Assembly: GCF_014203235.1 (NCBI RefSeq)
Contig: NZ_JACHIN010000032.1
Coordinates: 1-45,259, forward strand
Direction: 5' to 3'
Length of the DNA: 45,259 bases
Source: Nonomuraea endophytica
GTDB taxonomy: Bacteria; Actinomycetota; Actinomycetes; Streptosporangiales; Streptosporangiaceae
Part shown: positions 31,536 through 40,115 of the stretch, piece by piece
Position numbering within the stretch: position 1 is the stretch's first letter
Layout: every line of letters starts with the position of its first letter
Position numbers and translations under genes: made by a program
Notes under the pieces: model-generated
The model's input: the letters and a program-made list of their open reading frames with translations, nothing else
Databases searched by the model: none
Told to the model about the DNA's origin: nothing

Positions 31536-32530
31536 CGCAGGACCTGCAGGAGATCAAGTCGTCGTACGACGCGCTGCCCGGCCCCTCGGCCACGGCCACC
31601 GCCAGGGCGAGGGACCTGCTCACGGCGGGGCGCAAGCCGCGTACCGGCTATGCCAAGCACGCGCTCAGGGCGGGCACGGTCGGGCTGGCGGCGACCGTCG
31701 CCGCGGTCGCCTTCATGATCGGCCCCAACGGCGGCGCCACCCCCGCCAACGCGGCGGAGCTGCTCCAGCACGCGGCCACCGCGGCCGCCGGGCAGCCCGC
31801 GCCGCGGACCGGCCAGTTCGTCTATGTCAAGCGCCTGGAGCAGAACTGGATCCTCACGCTGAGCGAGACCGAGGGCACGGGCGAGCACACCCAGGAGGTC
31901 ATCCGGGAGGCCTGGGTCTCCGCCACCGACCCCGGCAACGCGCTGACCCGCTCCACCTACGGCAAGCGGAGCATCCACAAGGGCCAGGTCCCCGCCGCGA
32001 TGCCGACCCCGGGCACGGTCGACTACCAGACCGGGCGATGCGCGGCTGACGTGCTCCCGGAGGAGAACCTGCCCACCGACCCGGACGAACTCCTCGCCCG
32101 GGTACGCGCGGACGCCGAGACCTCCGTCAGGAACGAACGGCCGAAGCCCAGCGAGGACCAGGTCGGCCCACGAGTCGAGGTCACGGTGGCCTTCCGCCTG
32201 GTCAGCCTGGCCCAGAACCCCTTCCCCGGCGTCGGCATGCGCGAGGCGGTGTTCGGCGCGATGTCCAAGCTGCCGACCGCCACCATGCGCACCGATCTCA
32301 CCGACCCGGCCGGGAGGCAGGGAATCGGCGCCTCGCTCAGGTATGACGGCCCGGACGGCTGGGAACGCACCGAATTGATCTTCGAGCCCGGCACCTATCG
32401 TTTCCTCGGCTGGCGGAATCTGACCGAGGCGCGGGACGGTGGCCCGGAGGTGCTGCGCGTGGCCACCGCGATGCTGGAAAGCAAGATCGTCGACACGATG
32501 CCGCACGCCCCGGAGGCGAGGGCCTGCTGA
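31532..32530 (+). CDS. CU044_5270-family membrane protein, likely sigma-factor partner
   Basis: A 332-residue protein. A short cytosolic N-terminus (about 45 residues with SYDALPGPSATATARARDLL), one transmembrane helix (GTVGLAATVAAVAFMIG) and an external domain (FVYVKRLEQNWILTLSETEG, then DYQTGRCAADVLPEENLPTD and WERTELIFEPGTYRFLGWRN) match the CU044_5270 family, which is regularly found directly after ECF sigma genes. Family function is not established. By position and topology it could hold the sigma factor at the membrane and release it on a signal, although no zinc-binding anti-sigma motif is visible. ATGA overlap with the sigma gene. Confidence 0.82.
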   Translation: MTQDLQEIKSSYDALPGPSATATARARDLLTAGRKPRTGYAKHALRAGTVGLAATVAAVAFMIGPNGGATPANAAELLQHAATAAAGQPAPRTGQFVYVKRLEQNWILTLSETEGTGEHTQEVIREAWVSATDPGNALTRSTYGKRSIHKGQVPAAMPTPGTVDYQTGRCAADVLPEENLPTDPDELLARVRADAETSVRNERPKPSEDQVGPRVEVTVAFRLVSLAQNPFPGVGMREAVFGAMSKLPTATMRTDLTDPAGRQGIGASLRYDGPDGWERTELIFEPGTYRFLGWRNLTEARDGGPEVLRVATAMLESKIVDTMPHAPEARAC

Positions 32531-32539
32531 CGCCCGAGG

Positions 32540-33415
32540 TCAGTCCTGGTCGAACGTGGCCCGGATGGCGGGCAGCCGGTCCAGCAACGTACGCACACCC
32601 AGCCGGTCGGCCGTGGCGGAGGCGTACACGAACTGCACGTCGACCCGCCACCCGCCGAACCCCAGCGGCAGGAGCGCCAGGTCACCGTCGCGCACCGACC
32701 GCGCCGCGACGAACCGGGGCACCACCGCGACGAACGCCGCGTCGAGCGCCATCCGCAGCGCGGTCGACGGCAGCCCGGTCGTGTGGATCGGGGCGTCGAG
32801 GCCGCGCCCGGGATGTTCGAGGGAGGCGGCGAGTTCCTGGGCGTCGCGGCCCCAGCGGTAGACGATGACGCCGGTCCTGGCGAGGTCGTCGATGCGCAGG
32901 CGGCGGCGACCGGCGAGCGGGTGGCCGGGACGGCAGACCGCGACCAGCGGGGACCGGCTGATCGGCTCGGAGCGCAACGCGCGCAGCGGCACCTTCGGCA
33001 TCACGAATCCGGCGTGCACGCTGCCGTCGGCCAGGCGGCCGACGACCTCGCCGCTGTGCGCGACCCGGCAGTGCACGGTGATCGGCTTGCCGGCGACCGC
33101 CGCGAGCGCGGCGGGGAAGACGACGTCGCCGAGGCTCGCGGGCGCGGCGAGCACGAGCCGCTGGGTCTCGTGCGCCGTCACCGCGATGGCGGCCTCGTCG
33201 AGGAGGTCGAGGCAGCGCTGGGCGTAGTCGTTCAGGCGCTCGCCGGCTGGGGTGGTCGTGCTGCCGCGGGCGCTCCGGACGAGCAGCGGGGCGCCGAGCT
33301 TGCGTTCCAGGGCGGCGATCCGGACGCTGACCGACGGCATCGACAGCCGCAGTTCGGTGGCGGCGGCGCCGAGGCTTCCGGTGCGGACGACCGTGGTGAA
33401 CACGACGAGATCCAT
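32540..33415 (-). CDS. LysR-family transcriptional regulator
   Basis: A 291-residue LysR regulator. The N-terminal winged helix is MDLVVFTTVVRTGSLGAAAT, then LSMPSVSVRIAALERKLGAP and LLVRSARGSTTTPAGERL. The effector-binding domain has LVLAAPASLGDVVFPAALAA and ISRSPLVAVCRPGHPLAGRR. ATG 33415 is chosen because the helix-turn-helix normally begins at the N-terminus and AAGG lies close upstream; ATG 33460 or GTG 33466 would add 15-17 residues. It is divergent from the permease and C-S lyase operon and is the natural candidate for its control, possibly sensing an amino acid. Confidence 0.88.
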   Translation of the reverse strand: MDLVVFTTVVRTGSLGAAATELRLSMPSVSVRIAALERKLGAPLLVRSARGSTTTPAGERLNDYAQRCLDLLDEAAIAVTAHETQRLVLAAPASLGDVVFPAALAAVAGKPITVHCRVAHSGEVVGRLADGSVHAGFVMPKVPLRALRSEPISRSPLVAVCRPGHPLAGRRRLRIDDLARTGVIVYRWGRDAQELAASLEHPGRGLDAPIHTTGLPSTALRMALDAAFVAVVPRFVAARSVRDGDLALLPLGFGGWRVDVQFVYASATADRLGVRTLLDRLPAIRATFDQD

Positions 33416-33503
33416 CGTCTCGACCTTGTGTCCTGTGCCGTCGAAGCCAGGGAGGGGCATAGGCACAGACTAACCCTGGACCTCGACATTTCCGGTCTAC
33501 CTA

Positions 33504-33509
33504 TATAAT
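33504..33509 (+). promoter_or_regulatory. -10 box upstream of the permease operon
   Basis: A perfect TATAAT (33504-33509) lies 26 bases before the permease ATG in an AT-rich island (CTATATAATTGGG) that stands out in this GC-rich sequence. TCGACA (33483-33488) is a poor -35 candidate at 15 bases, consistent with a promoter that needs an activator such as the divergent LysR protein. Confidence 0.4.
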
Positions 33510-33534
33510 TGGGTCATCGTCAATAGTTCAGGAC

Positions 33535-35100
33535 ATGTCTGAGACGCTGTCGGCCGTTTCGCCGGACGAGGATCTGCGCCTGCGGCGCGGCCTCGGCACC
33601 ACGTCCCTCGCCCTGATCACCTTCTCCAGCGTCATCGGTTCCGGCTGGCTGCTCGCGCCGTACACCGCGGCCAAGGCGGCCGGACCCGCCGCCTTCCTGT
33701 CCTGGACGATCGCCTCGGTCGCCACCGCGCTGGTGTCGCTGGCCTTCATCGACCTCGCCTTCCGCCATCCGATGTCCGGCGGCAACGTCCGCTGGCCGCA
33801 ACTGGCCTCGGGCCCGCTGGTCGGCGCCGTGGTCGGCTGGGCCGTGTTCCTGCAGGCGGTCAGTGCGGGCCCGAGCGAGTCGACGGCGGTCGTGCAGTAC
33901 GCGGCCAAGTGGCTGCCGTGGGTGATGTCCGGCGAGTCGCTGAGCTGGCCGGGACGGCTGATCGCCGCCGGGCTGCTGGTGTTCTTCTGCGCGATCAACC
34001 TGTTCGGCATCAAACTGCTCGCCCGGGTCAACAACGTCGTCGCCACCATCAAGGTGGTGATCCCGGCGCTGACCGTGATCCTCTTACTGGCCAGCGGCTT
34101 CGACACGACCAACGTGGCGACCGGCGGCGGCGTCGCGCCCTACGGCGTCTCCGCGGCGCTCACCGCCGTGGTCGGCGGCGGCTTGGTCTACTCCTTCACC
34201 GGCATCAACGCCGCCGCGGTCATGTCCGGCGAGGCCAAGGACCCGCGCCGCACCGTGCCGAGGGCCACGCTGATCGTGCTGGCCGGCACGATCGTGCTCT
34301 ACATGGGCCTGCAGGCCGTGATGATCTTCTCGCTGCCCAGCGGCCTGCTCGGCAGCGGCTGGCACGGGATCAACCTCAACTCGCCGCTCGCCTCGCTGGC
34401 GACCCTGCTCGGCCTGTCGTGGTTCGCCACCGTGCTGCTCGCCGACGCGATCTTCTCGCCCTCGGGCAGCCTGCTGATCGGCATCGGCGTCAAGGGCCGC
34501 TACACCTACGGCGCCGCGCAGAACGGGCTGCTGCCCGCCGCGCTGGCCAAGGTGGACGCGCGGTTCGGCATCCCGCGGCGCGCGCTGCTGCTCAACGTCG
34601 GCATCGGCTCGGTCATCGTGCTCACGTTCGGGAACTGGAAGTCCATCGCCAGCTCGCTCAGCTTCTACTACGGGCTCAGCTACGCGGCCGTCTCGGTCGC
34701 GGTGACCGTGCTGGCCGCCTCGACGCCGATGGAGAAGGGCTGGCTGCGCCGGTGGGCGATCCCGGTGGGATTCGCGTCGTTCGTCCTGTCCGGGCTCATC
34801 CTCTACTGGTCGACGTGGGAGAAGATCCGGGTGGCCGTGCCGTTGCTGCTGATCGGGTTCCTCATCTACCTGGTGCGGACCTCGAAACTGCGGGCGGTAG
34901 GTGGCTGGCTGGTGGGTTTCCTGGTCATGCTCGGCCTCCTGTCCGCGCTCGGCTCGTTCGGCGGGGCCGGTGTCGTCGCGGCGCCGTACGACTCGGTGCT
35001 CGTGGGTGTGCTCAGCGCGGGAATCTGGTGGCTCGCGCACCGATCGGGCCTGCGCCACCAGCGATCCCTGACCCCGCAAGAAGCTAGGAGCATGGTGTGA
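33535..35100 (+). CDS. APC-superfamily amino acid permease
   Basis: A 521-residue integral membrane protein with about 12 hydrophobic helices. The N-terminal ALITFSSVIGSGWLLAPYTA carries the GSG-type unwound helix 1 of APC transporters, and TGINAAAVMSGEAKDPRRTV is the characteristic loop after helix 6. It would import an amino acid or related amine with protons or by exchange. ATG 33535 has CAGGA upstream. The downstream C-S lyase starts at a GTG overlapping its stop (GTGA), so the imported compound is probably a cystathionine- or cysteine-like substrate of that enzyme (inference). Confidence 0.9.
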   Translation: MSETLSAVSPDEDLRLRRGLGTTSLALITFSSVIGSGWLLAPYTAAKAAGPAAFLSWTIASVATALVSLAFIDLAFRHPMSGGNVRWPQLASGPLVGAVVGWAVFLQAVSAGPSESTAVVQYAAKWLPWVMSGESLSWPGRLIAAGLLVFFCAINLFGIKLLARVNNVVATIKVVIPALTVILLLASGFDTTNVATGGGVAPYGVSAALTAVVGGGLVYSFTGINAAAVMSGEAKDPRRTVPRATLIVLAGTIVLYMGLQAVMIFSLPSGLLGSGWHGINLNSPLASLATLLGLSWFATVLLADAIFSPSGSLLIGIGVKGRYTYGAAQNGLLPAALAKVDARFGIPRRALLLNVGIGSVIVLTFGNWKSIASSLSFYYGLSYAAVSVAVTVLAASTPMEKGWLRRWAIPVGFASFVLSGLILYWSTWEKIRVAVPLLLIGFLIYLVRTSKLRAVGGWLVGFLVMLGLLSALGSFGGAGVVAAPYDSVLVGVLSAGIWWLAHRSGLRHQRSLTPQEARSMV

Positions 35101-36224
35101 CCGACCTCGACTGGGACGTTGAGCGATCCCGTGCGCGCCGGAACAAGCGCTGGTCGCAGTACGACCGGGACGTCATCGACCTCACCGTCGCCGAGATGGA
35201 CCTGCCGGTCGCCGCGCCCATCCTCGCCGCCGTCCAGGACGACGTGCGGCGGCAGGCCTTCGGCTATCCGCTCGCCGACGAGCTGAGCGACGTCCCCCAG
35301 GCGGCCGGTGAGTGGCTCGCCGAGGAGCACGGGCTCACCGTCGCTCCCGACCGGGTACGGCTGCTGCCGGAGCTGATGCGCGGCATCATCATGTCGATCA
35401 CCCATCTGACGAGGGCGGATTCGCCGGTGGTCGTGCCGACACCGGTCTACGGCCGGTTCTTCGACGCCATCCGGGTGGCCGGGCGCGAAGCCGTACAGGT
35501 GCCGATGTCCATGGGAGAGCGCGGCTACGAGCTCGACCTCGACGGCATCGAGCGGGCCCTGCGCGCGGGCGCGGGCAGCGTGCTGCTCTGCCACCCCGGC
35601 AACCCGACCGGCCGAATCCTCGACGTCGGGCCGCTGCGCGCGCTGGCCGCGCTCGCCGCGCGGCACGGCGCGAAGGTGATCAGCGACGAGATCCACGCGC
35701 CACTGCGCTACCAGCCCGGTTTCATCCCGTACGGCGCGCTCGACGCCAACGCCATCACCCTGATCAGCGCCACCAAGGCGTGGAACTTCCCCGGCCTGCG
35801 CTGCGGACTGATCGTCTTCGGCGACCCGGCCGACGCCCGCGTCTGGGCCGGGCTGCCGAGGGCGGCGGTCGGCGGCATGAGCCCGCTCGGCATGACGGCC
35901 ACCGTCGCCGCGTTCCGCGAAGGGCGGCCGTGGCTACGCGAGGCCGTCCGCTTCCTGGACGGCAACCGCAAGCTCGTCACCGACGCGCTCGCCGATCTCG
36001 ACATCGGCTACGTCGAACCGCAGGCGAGCTATCTCGCCTGGCTCGACCTGCGCCGATTCGGCCTCGCCGACCCCGCCGCCCACCTGCTGCGGGAGACCGG
36101 CGTCGCCACCGCCTCCGGCGCCGACCACGGATCGGCGGGCGACGGCTTCGTCCGCCTCAACTTCGCCACCCCGCCCGACGTGCTCACCGACGCCCTCGAC
36201 CGGATCATCGCCCGTCTGCTTTAG
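35097..36224 (+). CDS. MalY/PatB-like PLP-dependent C-S lyase / aminotransferase
   Basis: A 375-residue fold-type I PLP enzyme. The PLP lysine is Lys227 in ISATKAWNFPGLRCG, Asp197 in VISDEIHAPL binds the pyridine nitrogen, and Asn169 in LCHPGNPTGR binds the PLP oxygen. The start, WDVERSRARRNKRWSQYDRD and LTVAEMDLPVA, is the MalY/PatB cystathionine beta-lyase pattern rather than that of aspartate aminotransferases. It likely cleaves C-S bonds of cystathionine-like amino acids. GTG 35097 overlaps the permease stop as GTGA, so the pair are translationally coupled. Confidence 0.87.
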   Translation: MTDLDWDVERSRARRNKRWSQYDRDVIDLTVAEMDLPVAAPILAAVQDDVRRQAFGYPLADELSDVPQAAGEWLAEEHGLTVAPDRVRLLPELMRGIIMSITHLTRADSPVVVPTPVYGRFFDAIRVAGREAVQVPMSMGERGYELDLDGIERALRAGAGSVLLCHPGNPTGRILDVGPLRALAALAARHGAKVISDEIHAPLRYQPGFIPYGALDANAITLISATKAWNFPGLRCGLIVFGDPADARVWAGLPRAAVGGMSPLGMTATVAAFREGRPWLREAVRFLDGNRKLVTDALADLDIGYVEPQASYLAWLDLRRFGLADPAAHLLRETGVATASGADHGSAGDGFVRLNFATPPDVLTDALDRIIARLL

Positions 36225-36272
36225 GATGCCTATAACATCGGGATTTTATGAACATCCGAGAAGGGATCCGAG

Positions 36273-36860
36273 ATGGCGACCCGGCACATCTACGCGGTGC
36301 GGCACGGCGCGGCCGACCCCTTCGGCGCACTGACCGACGTCGGCAGGCGGCAGACGGAGCTGCTGGCCGACCGGCTGGCCCGCCTGCCCATCGACGCCGT
36401 CTGGCATTCACCCCTGTCCAGGGCGGTGAGCTCGGCGGAGATCATCGGTGCGCGCCTGCCCGGGGTGCCGGTGGCGGAGGCGGAGGAGCTGGTGGACCAC
36501 GTCCCCCACGTCCCGGCCGAGATGCCGCCCGCGTGGCGGGGGTTCTTCGACGGATACGACGCGAAGGAGGCGGCCGAGGGCGCGCGGCTCGCCGGCGCCC
36601 TGACCGGCCGGTTCGCCCACCCTTCCGCGGCCGAGACCCACGAGGTCCTGATCACGCACGCCTACCAGGTGGCCTGGCTGGTGCGCGACGCCCTCGACGC
36701 GCCGCCCGTGCGATGGCTGGGCCTGACCTGCGGCAACACGGCGCTCACCACGATCGAGTATCGCGACGGCGTGGGGCCGTCGGTGCTGTTGTACAACGAC
36801 ATGGGCCACCTCCCCGACGACCTGCGCTGGACCGGGTTCGGGCCCGGCGTCCGGCCCTGA
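36273..36860 (+). CDS. Histidine phosphatase-family protein
   Basis: A 195-residue phosphoglycerate mutase-like protein. The RHG motif is IYAVRHGAADP with phospho-acceptor His11, followed by LTDVGRRQTELLADRLA and VWHSPLSRAVSSAEII. The second catalytic histidine is in VLITHAYQVAWLV. It would remove phosphate from a small molecule or protein; the substrate is unknown. The start follows GAGAAGGGA. A TATAAC box near 36230, just past the C-S lyase stop, may give it its own promoter. It is convergent with the PPDK-like gene. Confidence 0.87.
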   Translation: MATRHIYAVRHGAADPFGALTDVGRRQTELLADRLARLPIDAVWHSPLSRAVSSAEIIGARLPGVPVAEAEELVDHVPHVPAEMPPAWRGFFDGYDAKEAAEGARLAGALTGRFAHPSAAETHEVLITHAYQVAWLVRDALDAPPVRWLGLTCGNTALTTIEYRDGVGPSVLLYNDMGHLPDDLRWTGFGPGVRP

Positions 36861-36863
36861 GAC

Positions 36864-38360
36864 CTAGGGGTCACGCAGCGCGGCGTGGGCGGCGATGAGG
36901 CGCCGGGCCTCGTCGCGCTCGGAACGCTCGCCCGACGCGTCATCCGCCCAGGCGAGCAGCCGGCGCAGGTGGGCGTCGGCCGTGTCCGTGGCGATGCGCG
37001 GGCTGCCGAGGGCGACCTCGCCGCCGGTCCCGTCGATGGTGACCAGCGCGCCCTCGCCGACGGTGCGGCCACCGGCGCTCAGTGAGCTGCCGTCGACGAC
37101 CAGGTCGGCGATGCCGACGACGGCGGGTTTGCCCATTGCCCGCGCGACGACCGCTGCGTGGCTGGCCGGACCGCCGCGCGCGGTGACGATGCCCGCGGCG
37201 GCGGCGAGGCCGCGCATGTCGTTCGGGGACGTCTCCGGACGGACCAGGATGACCGGGCCGTCGGCGGCCATGCGCACCGCCGCGTCGGTCGTGGTCGCCA
37301 CCTTGCCGACCGCGACGCCGGGGCAGGCTCCCACGCCTCTGGCCAGGATGTCGGCCTGCGCCGGTGCGGCGATGCGGGGGGTGCGTACGTGCTGGAGGTG
37401 TTGGGGTGAGACCCGCAGCAGCGCCTCGCCGCGGGTGATCAGCCGCGTGTCGGCGAGCTCGGTCGCGACGCGAACGGCGGCGCCGCCCACGAACCGGCCC
37501 GGCCGGACCTGCAGCAACCAGAGCTCACCGGCCTGGAAGGTGAACTCGACGTAGCACGCGTCGCGGTAGTGCCCCTCGACCCGGCGCAGCGCCTCGGTGA
37601 GCGCCGCCCAGACGGCCGGTTCGCGCTCGGCGAGTTCGCGCAGGGGCCGGGTCGGCGACCGGCCCGAGACGACGTCCTCGCCCTGGTGCCCGAACAGGAC
37701 ATCGCCGAACGGGACGTTCTCCCCGGTGTTGGGGTCGCGGCTGAAGGCGACTCCGGTGCCGCTGTGGTCGTCGCGGTTTCCGTACACCATCGCCTGGACG
37801 ATCACGGCCGTGCCGAGATCGTGGGGGATGTCGTGCAGTTCACGGTACGTGCGTGCGCGCGGCGTCTCCCACGAGGAGAAGACGGTCTCGACCGCCAGCT
37901 CCAACTGCAGCGCCGCGTCGTCGGGGACGGCCCGCGCGGCGGCGAAGCCGGACAGGAACCGCTGCCGCGAGTCCTCAGCGAACCGGGCGTCGCCGGTCTC
38001 GGCGGCCAGTCCGGCCGCGGCCTCGGTCGTGAGGCCGAGGTTCAGGATCGTGGTCATCATGCCGGGCATCGACACGCTCGCCCCGGAACGCACCGACACG
38101 GCCAGCGGTGCCCGCGCCCCGCCGAACCTGCGCCCCGTCGCGGCCTCCAGGCCGGTCATGGCGTGCGCGAGCTCCCCGGCCAGCCCGTCGGGAAGACGGC
38201 CTTCGCGAAGATGGGCCCGGCAGGCGTCGGTGGTGACGACGAACCCGGGGGGCACCGGCAGGCCCAGGCGATGCAGCACCACGAGACCTCGCGCCTTGGC
38301 CCCCACGTCCCGCGCGCTCTCCTCGCTCCGCGCGGACAGCGGCCGGACCCATCTCACCAT
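36864..38360 (-). CDS. PPDK-like protein: ATP-grasp plus phosphohistidine domains, no PEP-binding barrel
   Basis: A 498-residue protein like the N-terminal half of pyruvate phosphate dikinase. The ATP-grasp domain has KARGLVVLHRLGLPVPPGFV, SVRSGASVSMPGMMTTILNL, FSRDPNTGENVPFGD and ELWLLQVRPGR. The swivelling domain has TARGGPASHAAVVARAMGKP with phospho-acceptor His401. A full PPDK is about 870-900 residues and ends in a PEP/pyruvate barrel, which is absent; the protein ends after a short helical tail. It may phosphorylate another acceptor or act with a partner encoded elsewhere. Its start overlaps the stop of the upstream winged-helix gene by seven bases; third gene of a TetR operon. Confidence 0.85.
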   Translation of the reverse strand: MVRWVRPLSARSEESARDVGAKARGLVVLHRLGLPVPPGFVVTTDACRAHLREGRLPDGLAGELAHAMTGLEAATGRRFGGARAPLAVSVRSGASVSMPGMMTTILNLGLTTEAAAGLAAETGDARFAEDSRQRFLSGFAAARAVPDDAALQLELAVETVFSSWETPRARTYRELHDIPHDLGTAVIVQAMVYGNRDDHSGTGVAFSRDPNTGENVPFGDVLFGHQGEDVVSGRSPTRPLRELAEREPAVWAALTEALRRVEGHYRDACYVEFTFQAGELWLLQVRPGRFVGGAAVRVATELADTRLITRGEALLRVSPQHLQHVRTPRIAAPAQADILARGVGACPGVAVGKVATTTDAAVRMAADGPVILVRPETSPNDMRGLAAAAGIVTARGGPASHAAVVARAMGKPAVVGIADLVVDGSSLSAGGRTVGEGALVTIDGTGGEVALGSPRIATDTADAHLRRLLAWADDASGERSERDEARRLIAAHAALRDP

Positions 38361-38953
38361 CGGGTGATCCCGAGCGTCGCGAGCAGGTCTTCGTGCAGCT
38401 CGGCCCAGACGGTGTGGTACGACGTGGTGTGGTCGGCCAGGTACTCCAGCTCGCCCGCCCTGGCGCGGCCGAGTGTCTCCCTGAGGCGCACGCGGTAGCG
38501 GCCGAAGCGCGGCAGCGCCGCGGTCAGCTCGGCGCAGACCGCAGCGGCGCGCTGGTCCAGGTCGGAGAACCGGTCGAGGACCCGGGCGTCGTACGACTGG
38601 TCGCGATGGTCGTTGACGGCCAGGACGCCGTCCACGGGGCGCATCTGCCAGGCCGTGCAGAGGTCGAGCAGCTCCGGATTGAGCACCAGGAAACGCTCGA
38701 AGGCCGCGGCGATCGCGGGGCGGGCGCCGCCGGACTCCAGCTCATCGGTGATCCACTCGGCGTCGGTGGCCCGGCCGGCCTCGGTCAGGCCCCACGCGCC
38801 CATCGAATGCGTGACGAGCCCGGCGACCGCGAGGTCGATCAGCTCGGACTCGACCGCGGCCTCGTCCAGGCCGGTCGCCGCGGACACCCGCGCGAGACCG
38901 GAATGTCCGCCGCAGCGCAAGGTGTGAAGCACCAGCAGGTCGGTGCGGATCAT
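38354..38953 (-). CDS. Winged-helix regulator associated with the PPDK-like gene
   Basis: A 199-residue protein. The first 70 residues form a winged helix (LLVLHTLRCGGHSGLARVSA, then GLDEAAVESELIDLAVAGLV, THSMGAWGLTEAGRATDAEW). The rest is helical with many acidic and aromatic residues (FERFLVLNPELLDLCTAWQM, YLADHTTSYHTVWAELHEDL). It probably senses something through that domain. Start ATG 38953 overlaps the TetR stop (ATGA), and its stop overlaps the PPDK-like start, so three proteins are made from one message. It could be a partner or regulator of the phosphotransferase. Confidence 0.75.
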   Translation of the reverse strand: MIRTDLLVLHTLRCGGHSGLARVSAATGLDEAAVESELIDLAVAGLVTHSMGAWGLTEAGRATDAEWITDELESGGARPAIAAAFERFLVLNPELLDLCTAWQMRPVDGVLAVNDHRDQSYDARVLDRFSDLDQRAAAVCAELTAALPRFGRYRVRLRETLGRARAGELEYLADHTTSYHTVWAELHEDLLATLGITRW

Positions 38954-40026
38954 GTCGTGGCCTTTCGCGACGTGGGGTGGTCGGCGGCCGCGTGGGCGGC
39001 GCCCCGCCCAGCGGCGCGGGCGACGATCAGGCCGTCCCGGACGCGGACGGCGGCTTCGGTGTCGAGGCCGGTCTCGGCCAGCCCGACGGCGGCCGCGACG
39101 GTCCCGTCGTCGACGACCACCCGCAGGCGCGCCCAGGCGGCGGGCGGGAAGACGCGCCGCAGGCAGCCGGCGAGGTCGCTGATCCTGAGCCGCACGAGCG
39201 CACCGGTCTCGGCGAGGTCGCCGGGGACGACCGCCACCGTGACCCGCTCGCCCGGCCCCGCCGCCCGGACGGCCTCCTCGGCCGCGGACACGCGGTGCGC
39301 CCCCAGCACGGCCACCACACCGTCGGCGCCGAGGTCGACACGGTCACCGGTGATCAGATCCGGCAACCCCTCCGGCGGGGTCCAAGCGTCCCGGCACGGT
39401 ACGGCCGGCGTCACGAACGGCAGATGCGGCGGCGCCCAGGTGTCGGCCAGGTCGAGCCCGGCCAGATGCTCACAGGCCCGCGCCCGGTCGAAGGGGTCGC
39501 CGAATCCCGGGGCCATCTCGGCGAGGAGACCGGCGCCGCCCAGCAACGTCAGCACGAGCTCGGCCAGCCGTACCTGCCGGGACGGGGAGCAGGTCTCCAG
39601 CCCCATGGCCAGCAGCAACGCCTCCAACTGGGCGAGCTGCGCCAGCGTGGTACGGCTCCGCTCGTCCTCGACGATGCCGGCCAGCGAGCGCAGTTGCAGC
39701 CGCCCGCCCGACGCGGTGTCGTCGACCAGCGGCAGCCGTTCCAGCCAGGTCCTGGCGAACGTGCCCAGCGCCTCGGCCGCCGACTCCGGCGGCTCGGCGG
39801 GCTCGGCCGTTTCCGCCTTCTCCACCATCTCGCCGAGCACGGCCAGATACAGGGCCCGTTTGCTGGGGAAGTTCGAGTACACAGCGCCCCGGGTGAGCTC
39901 CGCCCGCTCGGCGATCCGGTCGACGTTGGCCAGGACGTAGCCCTGCTCGATGAACTCCTGCCTCGCCGCCGTCAGCACCGATGCCCGTGTACGCGCCTGC
40001 TGCTGGACCCGCGTCAGCCGCACCAT
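38950..40026 (-). CDS. TetR-family regulator with an extra C-terminal domain
   Basis: A 358-residue protein. The TetR helix-turn-helix is RASVLTAARQEFIEQGYVLA, NVDRIAERAELTRGAVYSNF, PSKRALYLAVL, followed by an ordinary ligand domain to about residue 190. TetR proteins are usually about 200 residues; here another 150 residues follow (LITGDRVDLGADGVVAVLGA, ERVTVAVVPGDLAETGALVR, then LRVVVDDGTVAAAVGLAETG), strand-rich and unfamiliar. ATG 40026 is firm, with GAAGGAGCGGCG just before it. It heads the operon with the winged-helix and PPDK-like genes. A 37-base inverted repeat lies between it and the divergent YciI gene. Confidence 0.82.
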   Translation of the reverse strand: MVRLTRVQQQARTRASVLTAARQEFIEQGYVLANVDRIAERAELTRGAVYSNFPSKRALYLAVLGEMVEKAETAEPAEPPESAAEALGTFARTWLERLPLVDDTASGGRLQLRSLAGIVEDERSRTTLAQLAQLEALLLAMGLETCSPSRQVRLAELVLTLLGGAGLLAEMAPGFGDPFDRARACEHLAGLDLADTWAPPHLPFVTPAVPCRDAWTPPEGLPDLITGDRVDLGADGVVAVLGAHRVSAAEEAVRAAGPGERVTVAVVPGDLAETGALVRLRISDLAGCLRRVFPPAAWARLRVVVDDGTVAAAVGLAETGLDTEAAVRVRDGLIVARAAGRGAAHAAADHPTSRKATT

Positions 40027-40062
40027 CGCCGCTCCTTCTCTCCGTGGTGCAGCCAGGATACT

Positions 40063-40099
40063 CACAAAATCCGGATGACGTCGCCATCTGAATTCTGTG
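40063..40099. promoter_or_regulatory. Imperfect 15-bp inverted repeat between TetR and YciI genes
   Basis: CACAAAATCCGGATG (40063-40077), seven bases, CATCTGAATTCTGTG (40085-40099): 12 of 15 bases pair. It sits in the 89-base gap between the divergent TetR operon and the YciI gene, with its right arm only 16 bases before the YciI ATG, and is the obvious TetR operator candidate. Confidence 0.6.
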
Positions 40100-40115
40100 T
40101 GATAGGTACTTCGGC

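Noticed and set aside
29667..36860. Secondary-metabolite biosynthetic gene cluster around the P450
   Set aside because: No core synthase, terpene cyclase, precursor peptide or ferredoxin is present; the neighbours are unrelated regulator-target modules.
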